A stretch of DNA of 64,000 nt, from positions 496,001-560,000 of the forward strand of contig NW_027488593.1 in assembly GCF_050948215.1 (NCBI RefSeq), given 5' to 3'. Shown in pieces: positions 10,660 to 20,036 of the stretch. The stretch comes from Halictus rubicundus (taxonomy: Eukaryota > Arthropoda > Insecta > Hymenoptera > Halictidae). The notes under the pieces are model-generated. The model worked only from the letters and a program-made list of their open reading frames with translations. It was not told the origin of the DNA and ran no database searches. The translations under genes and the position numbers were made by a program. Each line of letters opens with the position of its first letter. The stretch's first letter is position 1.

Positions 10660-10880
10660 GATTTACTCAAATTTTTACCGATATTTACTGTTAGAACAAG
10701 GTTACGTCCGTTCTTAATGCGACGGACCTGCCCTCTATATCGAAGGCACAGTTTGGCTCGAAAAGACCATATGATTCCGCATGGAATTTTACGTGGAGAC
10801 TTCGCATGGATTGTGAAATCCATCTGTATCCGCATTCGACTAGGAATTTGGCGACAAATTTCAGTGCCAAAATCATATCA
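10660..10880 (-). repeat. Right inverted repeat of the CACTA-like transposon
   Basis: The reverse complement matches 2612-2830. The core is GACGGACCTGCCCTCTAT at about 10724-10741, with flanking blocks on both sides. A further ~140 bp lies between this arm and the resumption of env near 11016 and may be a terminal part missing from the left arm. Confidence 0.6.
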
Positions 10881-11018
10881 CATGAGGACCAAATTCAGCT
10901 TCGAGCAGGGTTTGGTACAAAATACATAAGTCTTATGCTCGCAATGTGTGCAGCACACATTCCACTCGATTTGGTCGAGTAGGCATTTGGCTAACTGGGA
11001 ACATTTGCATTAACAAAA

Positions 11019-12212
11019 ATGGGTGAAACGCCAATATGCGGATACACCCTATTTCAAACAGAACACCCAAAACTGTTCATTCTTGAAACGACTAAAGGAA
11101 AAACATTTACTGGGGAAAGAAAAATGCGTGTAGAGAATTTCGATATTTTCACTTACATAAATTCAAAATTCGTCTACATAGAAAGGCACATAAAGAACCG
11201 GGTAAACAATCTCTACAAGAATATGCTCACGCAAAATTGCAATTTGGAAAAACAAGTATTGACTAATGCCCTGACATTAGCAACTATAAAACCTGATGAA
11301 TTTGCCCGAATAGTAACGAAAAAAGCTGGACATATGGCTCTTGTGGCCGAGAAAGTGATACACATCATTAAATGTGTCGCAGTCGATGTAAGAATTCGGC
11401 ATACTGAAGATTGCTTCACCGAATTGCCAGTCAACCATGGAAATAAATCGCAATTCTTAACACCTATAACTCACATCCTCACCAGCCATGGAACTCACAG
11501 AGATTGTAGTCAAGTACTGCCAGTGATGTACGAAATCGGTCATATTTTGCACATTCTTACACCGAAACCCATAGAAGCCGTGCCACCTCGAATACTACAA
11601 CCACTCAAGGAACCAGCATGGCACTACGTTAACCCATCGAATCTGGCTACCCGTGGAATCTATACTCAAGGCGATCTCAACAACTTGAAAAACCACGTCA
11701 TGTTCTCAGCCGAAAAATCAGCCGTACTAAACTCTGTAGCTCGAGGCATAACTGGTAAAACCATACCAGATGGAGCACTTTCCATAATGAACATGATGAA
11801 TGAGGAAACACTCAACAAGATAGCAGAAAACGCAGTCGAAAAATTCTGGCACGAATTCATTACATTTGGATCCTTCAGTGCAGGAATACTAGCAGTCTTT
11901 ATAATCCTCAAATTTATAAACGCAATTGCTGACACAGTAATACACGGCTATCCGGTGTACTCGCTATACGGATGCAGTTTCACCGTGTGCGGAGCCGCAT
12001 GGAATTCGCTGACGCACCTCCCGGTTCAACGCGCTGACAAGCGGAGACACACGACCCGACCAGCTGACGACGCGACCTCCAACAATCAAAAACTCGGAAA
12101 AGATGTTAGAAGCTTGCAACAAATTTCCCTCGGAAATTTGCTTTCTAAGGGAATGGTGTCACGTCCGGTGGTTGGACCGCCAACGAGTAAACCCTCAGAT
12201 GAAGAATTCTAA
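11019..12212 (+). pseudogene. env: Env-type glycoprotein, C-terminal half with membrane anchor
   Basis: An open frame of 397 codons continuing the glycoprotein broken at about 2612. It holds the ICGYTLFQTEHPKLF block, further paired cysteines (CNLEK, IKCVAVD, EDCFTELPV, RDCSQVLP), and a long helical region. A hydrophobic membrane segment follows near residues 285-310 (GSFSAGILAVFIILKFI), then a short Cys-containing cytoplasmic tail. This is the topology of a class I/III-like viral or errantiviral envelope: ectodomain outside, one membrane anchor, tail inside. The last 56 bases (12157-12212) overlap the 3' LTR. The ATG at 11019 is internal to the original gene and not a true start. This half is uninterrupted, but the gene as a whole is broken by the transposon and by stops in the first half. 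Confidence 0.7.
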
Positions 12213-12530
12213 TGAATTCTTATACAAGTCCGATGATGTCACACGAGGAGAAGTAAAAATAGGATTAAGATATATGTAAAAAATGCTACGCAGTTAGGTA
12301 CCAAGAAATGCGACTCTAACTTATCTTCCTGCAAGATACGCAGATGAATATCAGTTTACACCCTGAGAACAAACAGGAAGGGTGTCCAATTATAAGAAAA
12401 GACGCCGACTTCATAGTAAAAGGATCCTGTCGACACACAGCTGACTAGTCAGGAGACATCAAGAAGATTAAAAGATGCAAGGTAGAGACTCCTGAGCCAG
12501 CATCTTCGAAAAACAAAGGACTGGCCATCC

Positions 12531-12537
12531 TATAAAA
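12531..12537 (+). promoter_or_regulatory. TATA box of the env-element LTR
   Basis: TATAAAA, with CAGTCAAAAAG initiator-like sequence about 30 bp downstream (12560 region). Placement fits an LTR promoter. Confidence 0.5.
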
Positions 12538-12723
12538 AAGGGGACCAACTCCTCAACACCAGTCAAAAAGAATCAGCCAGTCAGACAGCCATAGTCAATT
12601 AGCGATAATCCAGTTAAGTAGTCCAGTTCTTTCTTTTAAAGTCAACGTTAGTTCAGTTTTCGTTTTGAAGTTCCGCGAGTTCTTGTAGTTGTTCCGTGCC
12701 AGCCACTCCTGTACATTGCGAGC

Positions 12724-12843
12724 GAATCCGAAGCCCAGCAGTTACAATATATTGTAAAAGAATCCAAAGCCCAGCAGTTACAATATATTGTAAAAGAATC
12801 CGAAGCCCAGCAGTTACAATATATTGTAAAAGAATCCGAAGCG
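12724..12843 (+). repeat. 36-bp tandem repeat in the LTR, just over three copies
   Basis: Unit starts at 12724, 12760, 12796 and 12832 (partial). Each unit contains the palindrome ACAATATATTGT after CCCAGCAGTT. It lies between the TATA box and the poly(A) signal, so it would be transcribed. Confidence 0.9.
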
Positions 12844-13132
12844 TAGACGTCGGTAATACTAATATTATTATTGTTATTATTGTTGTCATAAACGAAGTAC
12901 TTGTAAGCACTCTAGTATATGCGCTGTATAAACCATATTTGTAAAATCAAATTTGTAATCTGATTCAGAACCACACTTTGAATAAATCAATAATTTTGTT
13001 AGATTCGAAATAAAGGTACAAACTTATTTAAACGATCCTCAATTTCCCTAACCGTAGCCGATGTATGCTGGTAGGTTCGAAACTGCGTCCTACCCTCTAA
13101 AAATCATAATTCATCCCACTTGGGACGTAACA

Positions 13133-13312
13133 CAAGCAACCATAAACTTTCAGGTGACGTACACTGTGTTTTCGGTCCGTCAATATTGCCATGGACACAT
13201 CACCTTTTGTTGCAGGATGGCCAATTCTATTCTTCACGTAGCTAGCCGTAGTGACTGCTTCCGCCCAAAATCTCTGGGGTAAACCTGAAGATTTTAACAT
13301 TGCTCTGGTTAA
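13133..13312 (-). pseudogene. pol: Copia integrase fragment, downstream piece
   Basis: Minus-strand frame with the block after the catalytic Glu of Copia integrases (LPQRFWAEAV, then NRIGHPATKG and HLKVYGCLCYV). It joins in phase to the fragment at 16050 when the transposon 13313-16049 and one TTAA are removed, so the two were one frame. It is cut at 13133 by the 3' LTR of the env retroelement. Confidence 0.8.
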
Positions 13313-14226
13313 AGGCTATAGCCGGTTTTGGGGGTCAAATCTGCCCTGGAAGGGATTTTATTCCAATTTGCGCCATTCGATAGCCTACCAAAAAAGATAC
13401 CTTTCAACCAAGTTTTAGCCCTATAGCTCATCTGTGAGGGTAGTTATAGAGGAAAAACGAAAATCCAGTTTTTGGCCTATTTTCCCCATTTAATGACAAT
13501 TTAAAATTCTGAAAAAAATCTGACACATTTCTGATACCAAACCGCATACTTTGAATCGTTTTCAGATTTTTCCGTTGCAAACTCTGGCTGTAAAAATCGA
13601 AAAACACGAAAAAAATCGAAAAAATGCAGATTTCATATGGAAATCGAAGAGACACTAGAACAGAATTAATTTAGCAATGAGATATTGTCCTAAGTATTAT
13701 GCTCAATTTTTTTCAAATTCCTGCGATTGGTGCGTCATAGTAGGAAAAAATAAAAACCACTTTTTTCGGCGTTTTTTCCGTGAAAAACTAAGTTATAATT
13801 ATCGTAAAAATATATTATGTAATATTAAACATCCCTAAATTCAGAGAAACATCGTCCAGACTTTAAAAATTGCGTAATACAAAAAACGACAATTATACTG
13901 CGCAGGATATATCCCAATATTTCGAAGGTATTTTCAACGGCGCCGGTTGGTGCAGTAGCTATGGTCTCCGACTGCGGAACCGCTGAAGACTTTTTGGACC
14001 AGGTTCGGATCCCGCCCCGGTCCAATTGTTTTTTTCTTTAATCAGATGTTTCTTCGATTTCTAACCGTATGATTGTTGTTACGCTGTTGTAAAAACATTT
14101 TTTAACTATGTTTAAACTATTTTTAAATAATTTTCCGGAAAAATATTTTTGGAGCACTTTCGGCCTTTAGTCATCTACGGGCTGTATTATTACTTATCTA
14201 CTTAACATTTTTTTACATGGAATAAG
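13313..14226 (+). repeat. Left terminal inverted repeat, 914 bp
   Basis: Matches the reverse complement of 15136-16049 over its whole length with few differences, including the tRNA-like unit. It shares motifs with the second transposon at 26691 (GTGAGGGTAGTTA, and AAAATTCTGAAAAAAAT). Confidence 0.9.
13941..14035 (+). other. tRNA-like Pol III unit inside the left TIR
   Basis: A-box-like TGGTGCAGTAGC (13948-13959), an anticodon-arm-like segment with loop CTGCGGA, B-box-like GGTTCGGATCC (14002-14012), and a T7 tract (14029-14035) where Pol III would stop. Folding into a full cloverleaf is doubtful because the T stem is poor, so it is a tRNA-derived or tRNA-like unit and not a functional tRNA gene. 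Confidence 0.55.
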
Positions 14227-14489
14227 TGCATCGACTTGTCTATTAAATCTTTTATCTTTAGTCGGTACATTACTTATTATTAATAATAAATCTAGTGTTA
14301 TATTGGGATCGGGAGGTATTGTTGTATCTGTTTCTGTCAAGTAAAAATATTATTAGGGATATTATGAAAACGAGGTTTATGCTTCGGACAACTATAACCA
14401 TTGTTGTCTGGAAAAATTCCTGATGAAGGACATTTTCGATTGGGGACTTTGGAACTGAAACAATTGAGCCGTGGACATTGCTTTCTTGA

Positions 14490-15041
14490 GGTGTTCCAAT
14501 AGTCTTTGCTGTTTTTTATTATATCTTTTACAAGCAACGGGCAGCTGTCGCAGAAAAACGCCGTTTAAAAACATATCTTACAACCGATATTTTTGATTTT
14601 CCGGAAATGACAGAAGACGATTTGAAGATACTTTTCACGGGATCATACCAATTATCTCAAGCTGTTTCGTATTTGGCCGAGATAATGGATGAACACGATC
14701 ATAAAATTAATGTCCGTTATTTAATAGAAAATAATAATATTGTAAAATTCGAAGTAAAATCGCGACATATCAACCGCAAAACGTACAAATGCTACATAGA
14801 TTATATACCAAACTCAACTGGTCATTCCGGTATAAAACGGTATTGTTGTGAATGTGCCAATGGTAATCGCACTATTGGATGTTGCTCACATGTAGCTGCT
14901 ATCATTTATTATTTATCTTATGCTCGATACGACACAGACATAGTTCGGGTAGCAGAGTTGCTCACCAGAATTTTCAATAACGACCAAATAACACCGACAA
15001 TTGACGAAGATAGCGACGAAGACAGAAAACGCCATACATGA
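14490..15041 (+). pseudogene. C-terminal part of a DDE transposase with SWIM-like zinc motif
   Basis: An open frame from about 14490 to TGA/TAA-bounded end at 15041; the ATG at 14607 is internal. It has a basic helix (QRAAVAEKRR), then an IVKFEVKSRH strand region. A Cys-x-Cys ... Cys-Cys-His motif follows (YCCECANG, GCCSHVAAIIYYL), like the SWIM zinc finger found at the C-terminus of DDE_Tnp_4-type insect transposases (recalled). It ends with an acidic tail. The catalytic DDE domain is absent from this copy, but a remnant of that domain is present in the related transposon at 27724-28062. The protein would bind or cut the long TIRs; this copy cannot. Confidence 0.55.
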
Positions 15042-15135
15042 TTCCACTGCACACCAATCCACCTATAATTATTACAGATAAGTATTCCTAATAATACTTC
15101 ATGTATATATTTTCTGTCACAAAAATAATCAATCC

Positions 15136-16049
15136 CTTATTCCATGTAAAGAAATGTTAAGTAGATAAGTAATAATACAGCCCGTAGATGACTAAAGGCC
15201 GAAAGTACTCCAAAAATATTTTTCCGGAAAATTATTAAAAAATAGTTTAAACATAGTTAAAAAATGTTTTTACAACAGCGTAACAACAATCATACGGTTA
15301 GAAATCGAAGAAACATCTGATTAAAGAAAAAAACAATTGGACCGGGGCGGGATCCGAACCTGGTCCAAAAAGTCTTCAGCGGTTCCGCAGTCGGAGACCA
15401 TAGCTACTGCACCAACCGGCGCCGTTGAAAATACCTTCGAAATATTGGGATATATCCTGCGCAGTATAATTGTCTTTTTTTGTATTACGCAATTTTTAAA
15501 GTCTGGACGATGTTTCTCTGAATTTAGGGATGTTTAATATTACATAATATATTTTTACGATAATTATAACTTAGTTTTTCACGGAAAAAACGCCGAAAAA
15601 AGTGGTTTTTATTTTTTCCTACTATGACGCACCAATAACAGGAATTTGAAAAAAATTGAGCATAATACTTAGGACAATATCTCATTGCTAAATTAATTCT
15701 GTTCTAGTGTCTCTTCGATTTCCATATGAAATCTGCATTTTTTCGATTTTTTTCGTGTTTTTCGATTTTTACAGCCAGAGTTTGCAACGGAAAAATCTGA
15801 AAACGATTCAAAGTATGCGGTTTGGTATCAGAAATGTGTCAGATTTTTTTCAGAATTTTAAATTGTCATTAAATGGGGAAAATGGGCCAAAAACTGGATT
15901 TTCGTTTTTCCTCTATAACTACCCTCACAGATGAGCTATAGGGCTAAAACTTGGTTGAAAGGTATCTTTTTTGGTAGGCTATCGAATGGCGCAAATTGGA
16001 ATAAAATCCCTTCCAGGGCAGATTTGACCCCCAAAACCGGCTATAGCCT
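15136..16049 (-). repeat. Right terminal inverted repeat, 914 bp
   Basis: Inverted copy of 13313-14226, ending CCGGCTATAGCCT next to TTAA. Small differences from the left arm (for example ACAGG for GCGAT-type changes near 15640) show slight divergence. Confidence 0.9.
15327..15421 (-). other. tRNA-like Pol III unit inside the right TIR
   Basis: Inverted copy of the unit at 13941-14035 with the same A box, B box and T tract, read on the minus strand toward the element centre. Confidence 0.55.
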
Positions 16050-17843
16050 TTAACAATGTTCTATTTATCCTTTCAGCCACGCCGTTCATTTGTGGTGTTT
16101 CTACGTTTGATCTCTTGTGTTTGATTCCTAAACTGTTAAAATATGCAGTTAAATCTTTATTGCAGTATTCTAATCCGTTGTCAGTGTATTCTAATCTCTT
16201 CCCAGTTTGGCATTCCATTTTTGTAATGTAATCTTTGATAACTTCTTTTGTCTTTAAACATCTCACTGTAACTGCTCTTGAAAAATCATCTGTGAAGGTT
16301 ATAAAATATCTACTTCAACCAATGGATGGAACTGGTAACGGGCCACAAACATCTGAGTGTATTAATTTATTTATTTCTTTAGTTTGTCTTATCTTTAGCT
16401 GCTTGCAAGGCCTTTTTGTTGCTTTGGCTATGTTACAGGCATCACATGTATACTTGTCTAACTTGGTGTTGCTCAATCCAGTTACTCGGTCACCATTTGA
16501 CAATGCTCTAATCGCATCATTATTGACATGACAAAAACGTTGATGCCGTATTGCTTCGTCTTGAATACTCAAATTATTCACTTCTGCTGTATTTTCAAAT
16601 GATGTTTGTACTTCAGCCTTTATTATTTACAAGTCATTCTTTTTGTATGCTTCACACATAACCTCATCTGTCAACGTGTTTCTTATTTTTACCTTTCCTT
16701 CTTTGAACACTAATTCTTTGTTCCTCTTTTCTATTTGAGAAACAGACATTAAATTCTTCCTGAGGTTTGGTACGAAGTATACATTATTCAACACAACACC
16801 CTTTGTCTCATATCCAACAAACGTCTTGATTGTCACGCTGCCAATGTCCATTGCATGTAATATTGCACCTGGTCTATATGGGTCAGCCGCTGTATTTATG
16901 ACTTGTGTATTAATTTCTTGGAAACTGGAAAACCAATCTCTCCGCGTACTTCCGCTGTCCAGAATCCACACATCTTCAATGTCGACTTGATTCAATGGCA
17001 CTAAGAATGAGTCATACTTTACTTTTGATTTCGGATCAAATTTTTTCCTCTCCTCTACTCTGGTTCGACAGTCCCACGCTATATGTCCTGGTTTCTTGCA
17101 TGTATGATTTCTGAATTTGTTGTTGAAATGTTGTACCTTATGTTCTTTCGTATCTGTTCTCTTTGAGATTTGGAATGCCTCTTTACGCGTACTTCCTTCA
17201 TCCTGTTGTCTAGATACCCTTCTACCATATTCCGCTAATAGAACTCCTTTGACTTCTCCTGATGTAAACTTGTCGTCAGGCAAGCTTGCCAATGCCATAT
17301 TCAGATTCTCGTAACTATCTGGAAGACCTGCTAGTAGTACATATGCCAAATCCTCGTCTTTAACCTCTGCTTCTGCCTCCATTAGGTTATTTGCAACTAT
17401 CTTTGCTCGTCATATGTACGACAACATGGACTCATCTGATTTCATCTGCAAATGATGTAATTCTCTTTTAAGTTGAAGGATTCTTACCCGAGACTTTGGT
17501 TGGTGTACTTGTTCGAGTGATTTCCAAGCTTCTCGTGCAGTTGTACTGTCTTCAATATGAATTTGCTGTGTGGGTTCTATGTTTAGTCCAATCGCTGCGA
17601 TGACTTTATTGTCATCACAAATGTCTTTCTTTCCAATTCTGTAGTGTTCTCATTTGGATCAATGTCTCTCGATACGAGATCCCATAAACCTTTGGCTCGT
17701 AATAGCCATTTCATTTCTATTTTCCATGAGCGATAGTTTCTATTAGATAATTTTGTTATTTGCCGTTCGCCTCTGCTATACATTCTTTCACCTCCTATGC
17801 TTTCATTCACTTTGCGATTCCATTTCTGTCTTGCACTGAACAC
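16050..17843 (-). pseudogene. gag-pol: Copia gag, protease and integrase, upstream pieces
   Basis: Minus-strand frames in order. Gag starts near 17843 with the NYRSWKIEMKWLLRAKGLW block. A zinc knuckle CKKPGHIAWDC lies near 17070-17100. The protease motif ILDSGST is near 16960. The GAG-pre-integrase domain HQRFCHVNNDAIRAL with CDACNIAKATK is near 16440-16540. The integrase core has SDVCGPLP, YTDNGLEYC and MNGVAERINR, which carry the D, D and E residues. Stops lie near 17413, 16628 and 16312, and there are frame changes between 17382 and 17583. The products would form the particle, mature it and insert the cDNA. None can be made intact here. Confidence 0.8.
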
Positions 17844-17880
17844 GTGGTCTTCATAGGTTATGTCTTACTTTTACACGTTT

Positions 17881-17896
17881 CTGGGCCCATAACCAT
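17881..17896 (-). other. Copia primer-binding site, initiator tRNA-Met type
   Basis: On the minus strand the sequence after the LTR end reads ATGGTTATGGGCCCAG. Copia elements prime from an internal part of initiator tRNA-Met and carry GGTTATGGGCCC-type sites (recalled), so this fixes the LTR boundary at 17897. Confidence 0.65.
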
Positions 17897-17935
17897 TGTT
17901 GGGATTATACGCAAAGTAAACCACATTCATTTATA

Positions 17936-18305
17936 TACAGGGTGGCCCACATAACTCTGAACAGCTCAATATCTCGAAAACTATGCTATCGATTTTAAAG
18001 TTCTTAGTCTTAAATTGCATGGAACTGAAGGACCATTCTGACTACATAAACGTGAAGTGGCCTCCCTTCCCTTTTAACGGGGGAGGGGAGGTACCTTTAT
18101 AATTTTAAATGGAAACCCCCTATAAAATGTTACATATTTAGATTCTACCGGAAAAAACAAGTCAATTTTGTCTGAAACATTTTTTTGTCAGATACTTCCA
18201 TGATGAGATATAACAGTTTGAAGTTTCGAGTTGTAGGTACTTGAAGCGCTCGGAAATAGCGTTATGGAATTATACGCGCTTGAGTCCTTTGCTTATTCGT
18301 GAAGA
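17936..18305 (+). repeat. Left TIR of the mariner-type element
   Basis: About 370 bp pairing with 19391-19757. It contains a run GGGGGAGGGGAGG near its middle. Confidence 0.85.
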
Positions 18306-19290
18306 AATAAAATGTTCAAAATGTCCACCACGGGCTTGTAAACATTTATTTACTCGAAACATCCAAGTTGTTCTAACATTTTTTAACATTTCGGGAGTCA
18401 CTGAAGCGCAAGCGTCACGTATTCTTTGTTTCATATCCTCTTTTGTCGTCGGTGGTTCAAACATAACTTTGTCCTTTACATATCCCCATAAGAAAAAATC
18501 TAATGGTGTTAGATCGGGGGATCGAGGAGGCCATTGACGAGGTCCCCCACGACTTATCCATTTGTTCCCTTTTTCGTTCAAAAATTTCCTGGTGATGATT
18601 GCAAAATGTGGAGGAGCGCCGTCTTGTTGGAACCACATTTCTCTTCTAACGTACAGTGGCACATCTTCCAAAAGCGCAGGCAAATGATTTTTTAAGAAAT
18701 CACAATAACTTGCAGATGTTACAGTTTCTTGAAAAAAATAAGGTCCAATCACAAAATCTCCTATTAGGCCACACCAAACATTTAAAGACCATCGATGTTG
18801 AAAGGGAACACATCGCATCCAATTTGGGTTTTCCACGGCCCAAATAATGCAGATTATGTCTATTTACATGCCCTGAATTCATAAAAGTGGCCTCATCGGA
18901 AAAAAGTATTTTGCACAAAAAGTCGTTTTCCACAACACCCTGCAGCCACTCACAAAATCTTACGCGGTGATCGTAATCTGCTATCGAAAGCTCTTGTGAT
19001 AAAACCATGTGATATGGATGATACTTTTGCCGTTTCAAAATTCGTTGAATTGATGAACGACTAATATGTGATGTTTGTGCAAATGTACGTTGACTAATAT
19101 GAGGATTTAATGTAATTGCAGCAAGAATACTGGCACTATTATTTTCATTAGTGACAGCTTTACTAAGCCGCTTTTCTAAATTATGAAATGTTGCATGACA
19201 TTTTTTGATCCCAATAATTTGATCCCGATAATTTTTTTGGCATTCACCTAACGTTAATAACATATTCACTTCTGTGTCAAAAGTAGCCAT
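18270..19290 (-). pseudogene. Mariner-type transposase, DD(~40)D, frameshifted
   Basis: Minus-strand ATG at 19290 (MATFDTEV). The N-terminal part has a helix-turn-helix-type segment (HISQRTFAQTSHISRSSIQ). The catalytic motifs are FSDEATF, FQQDGAPPH and SPDLTPLDFFLWG. About 40 residues lie between the second and third Asp, which resembles the DD41D (rosa-like) group and not classical mariner DD34D. A frameshift near 18830-18860 separates the first Asp from the other two. The enzyme would excise and paste the element at TA sites, but this copy is inactive. The family call is firm; the subgroup is tentative. Confidence 0.8.
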
Positions 19291-19390
19291 AATCACAATG
19301 TTACTGCTTGAATAACAGCTCTAAACTGAAAACGTTTTCATAGATAAGTGAGTCAAACTCAAGAATTGTAAATATTATTGTTTGTGTTTC

Positions 19391-19757
19391 TTCATGAATA
19401 AGCAAAGGACTCAAGCGCGTATAATTCCATAACGCTATTTCCGAGCGCTTTAAGTACCTACAACTCGAAACTTCAAACTGTTATATCTCATCATGGAAGT
19501 ATCTGACAAAAAAATGTTTCAGACAAAATTGACTTGTTTTTTCCGGTAGAATCTAAATATGTAACATTTTATAGGGGGTTCCATTTAAAATTACAAAGGT
19601 ACCTCCCCTCCCCCGTTACAGGGGAAGGGAGGCCACTTCACGTTTATGTAGTCAGAAAGGCCCTTCAGTTCCATGAAATTTAAGACTAAGAACTTTAAAA
19701 TCGATAGCATAGTTTTCGAGATATTGAGCTGTTCAGAGTTATGTGGGCCACCCTGTA
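19391..19757 (-). repeat. Right TIR of the mariner-type element
   Basis: Inverted copy of the left TIR with a few substitutions and small indels. Confidence 0.85.
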
Positions 19758-20036
19758 TATGAGGACATTTAATAAGTAACGTATATGATATAACACAATA
19801 TAATGCAAAGGTACACATGTCTCGTTAATCACCAACTACGTATTGCACATTTGCACGCGACTGTGTCTGTAAGCGGGGAGATAAAAAGAGGCGCGCATCG
19901 TGGGCGCGTATAACAAGTGTAGCGTGGCCAGTTGACCACGCGAACATAGCTAGATACATATATATAGCATCGATTAATGGCGCGGAGAGGGAAATTTAAA
20001 TATAAGATGCAATCGCGTATTTAATACATATGTATT

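Larger units (their letters stand above)
2612..10880. mobile_element. CACTA/EnSpm-like two-gene DNA transposon inserted in env
   Basis: Diverged inverted repeats near 2612-2830 and 10660-10880 bracket a transposase pseudogene on the minus strand (5281-7358) and a spliced DUF4806-like gene on the plus strand (8762-9878), transcribed away from each other. Two solo LTRs (3713-5104, 7820-8616) and a LINE 3' end (about 9863-10168) inserted later. Without them the element would be near 6 kb. The exact termini and target duplication are unclear: an AAAATG at about 2605-2610 recurs at about 11016-11021, so the element may extend to about 11015. The superfamily call comes from the transposase, not from the ends. 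Confidence 0.55.
1..13132 (+). mobile_element. Env-bearing Ty3/gypsy-type LTR retrotransposon, 3' part, heavily interrupted
   Basis: The window opens inside the integrase of this element. In order it shows the integrase C-terminus, a small cysteine-rich frame, the N-terminal half of an env-type glycoprotein, the C-terminal half of that glycoprotein, and a 3' LTR ending at 13132. Gag, protease, reverse transcriptase and the 5' LTR would lie left of the window. The integrase is broken by a solo LTR (208-712) and env by an ~8-kb DNA transposon. The 3' LTR abuts Copia coding sequence exactly at its terminal ACA, so this element probably inserted into the Copia element. The target duplication cannot be tested because the 5' end is outside. 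The assignment to gypsy rests on the integrase tail and is moderately sure. Confidence 0.75.
12157..13132 (+). repeat. 3' LTR of the env-bearing retroelement, 976 bp
   Basis: Preceded by a purine tract (AAGGGAATGG). Begins TGTCACGTCC and ends GGGACGTAACA, an inverted pair of about 10 bp, as expected of LTR ends. It carries TATAAAA at 12531, a 36-bp tandem repeat, and AATAAA at 12981, in the order U3, R, U5. No partner LTR is in the window for comparison, so the boundaries rest on the terminal symmetry and on the abrupt start of Copia coding sequence at 13133. Confidence 0.7.
13313..16049 (+). mobile_element. Long-TIR DNA transposon at a TTAA target, with tRNA-like units in both TIRs
   Basis: Flanked by TTAA (13309-13312 and 16050-16053) within Copia integrase. 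It begins AGGCTATAGCCGG and ends CCGGCTATAGCCT. The two inverted repeats are each 914 bp by my coordinates (13313-14226 and 15136-16049) and read as nearly identical, around a ~909-bp centre that encodes the tail of a DDE transposase. A TTAA duplication is typical of piggyBac and Kolobok superfamilies. The transposase remnant looks DDE_Tnp_4-like, so Kolobok or ISL2EU is more likely than piggyBac; the assignment is tentative. It is non-autonomous: most of the transposase is missing. Confidence 0.8.
17936..19757 (-). mobile_element. IS630/Tc1/mariner element, 1822 bp, TSD TA
   Basis: Ends TACAGGGTGGCCCAC and GTGGGCCACCCTGTA, flanked by TA (17934-17935 and 19758-19759), inside the Copia LTR. 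The inverted repeats are about 370 bp each (17936-18305 and 19391-19757) and enclose a broken transposase. A lone copy of most of the right repeat occurs at 48116-48436. Confidence 0.9.
13133..19949 (-). mobile_element. Ty1/Copia retrotransposon, decayed and interrupted
   Basis: Read right to left: LTR (17897-19949, holding a mariner-type insertion), a primer-binding site, gag, zinc knuckle, protease, GAG-pre-integrase, and the integrase core up to 13133. There it meets the LTR of the env element; reverse transcriptase and RNase H are not in the window. A long-TIR transposon (13313-16049) splits the integrase. Several in-frame stops and frameshifts show it is inactive. Confidence 0.8.
17897..19949 (-). 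repeat. 5' LTR of Copia, split by a mariner-type element
   Basis: The inner edge is at 17897 (TGTTGGGA on +, CCAACA on -). The outer edge is inferred at 19949, where + reads GCGAACA (TGTTCGC on -). Without the 1822-bp insertion and its extra TA it would be ~230 bp. The outer edge cannot be checked without the other LTR. Confidence 0.45.
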
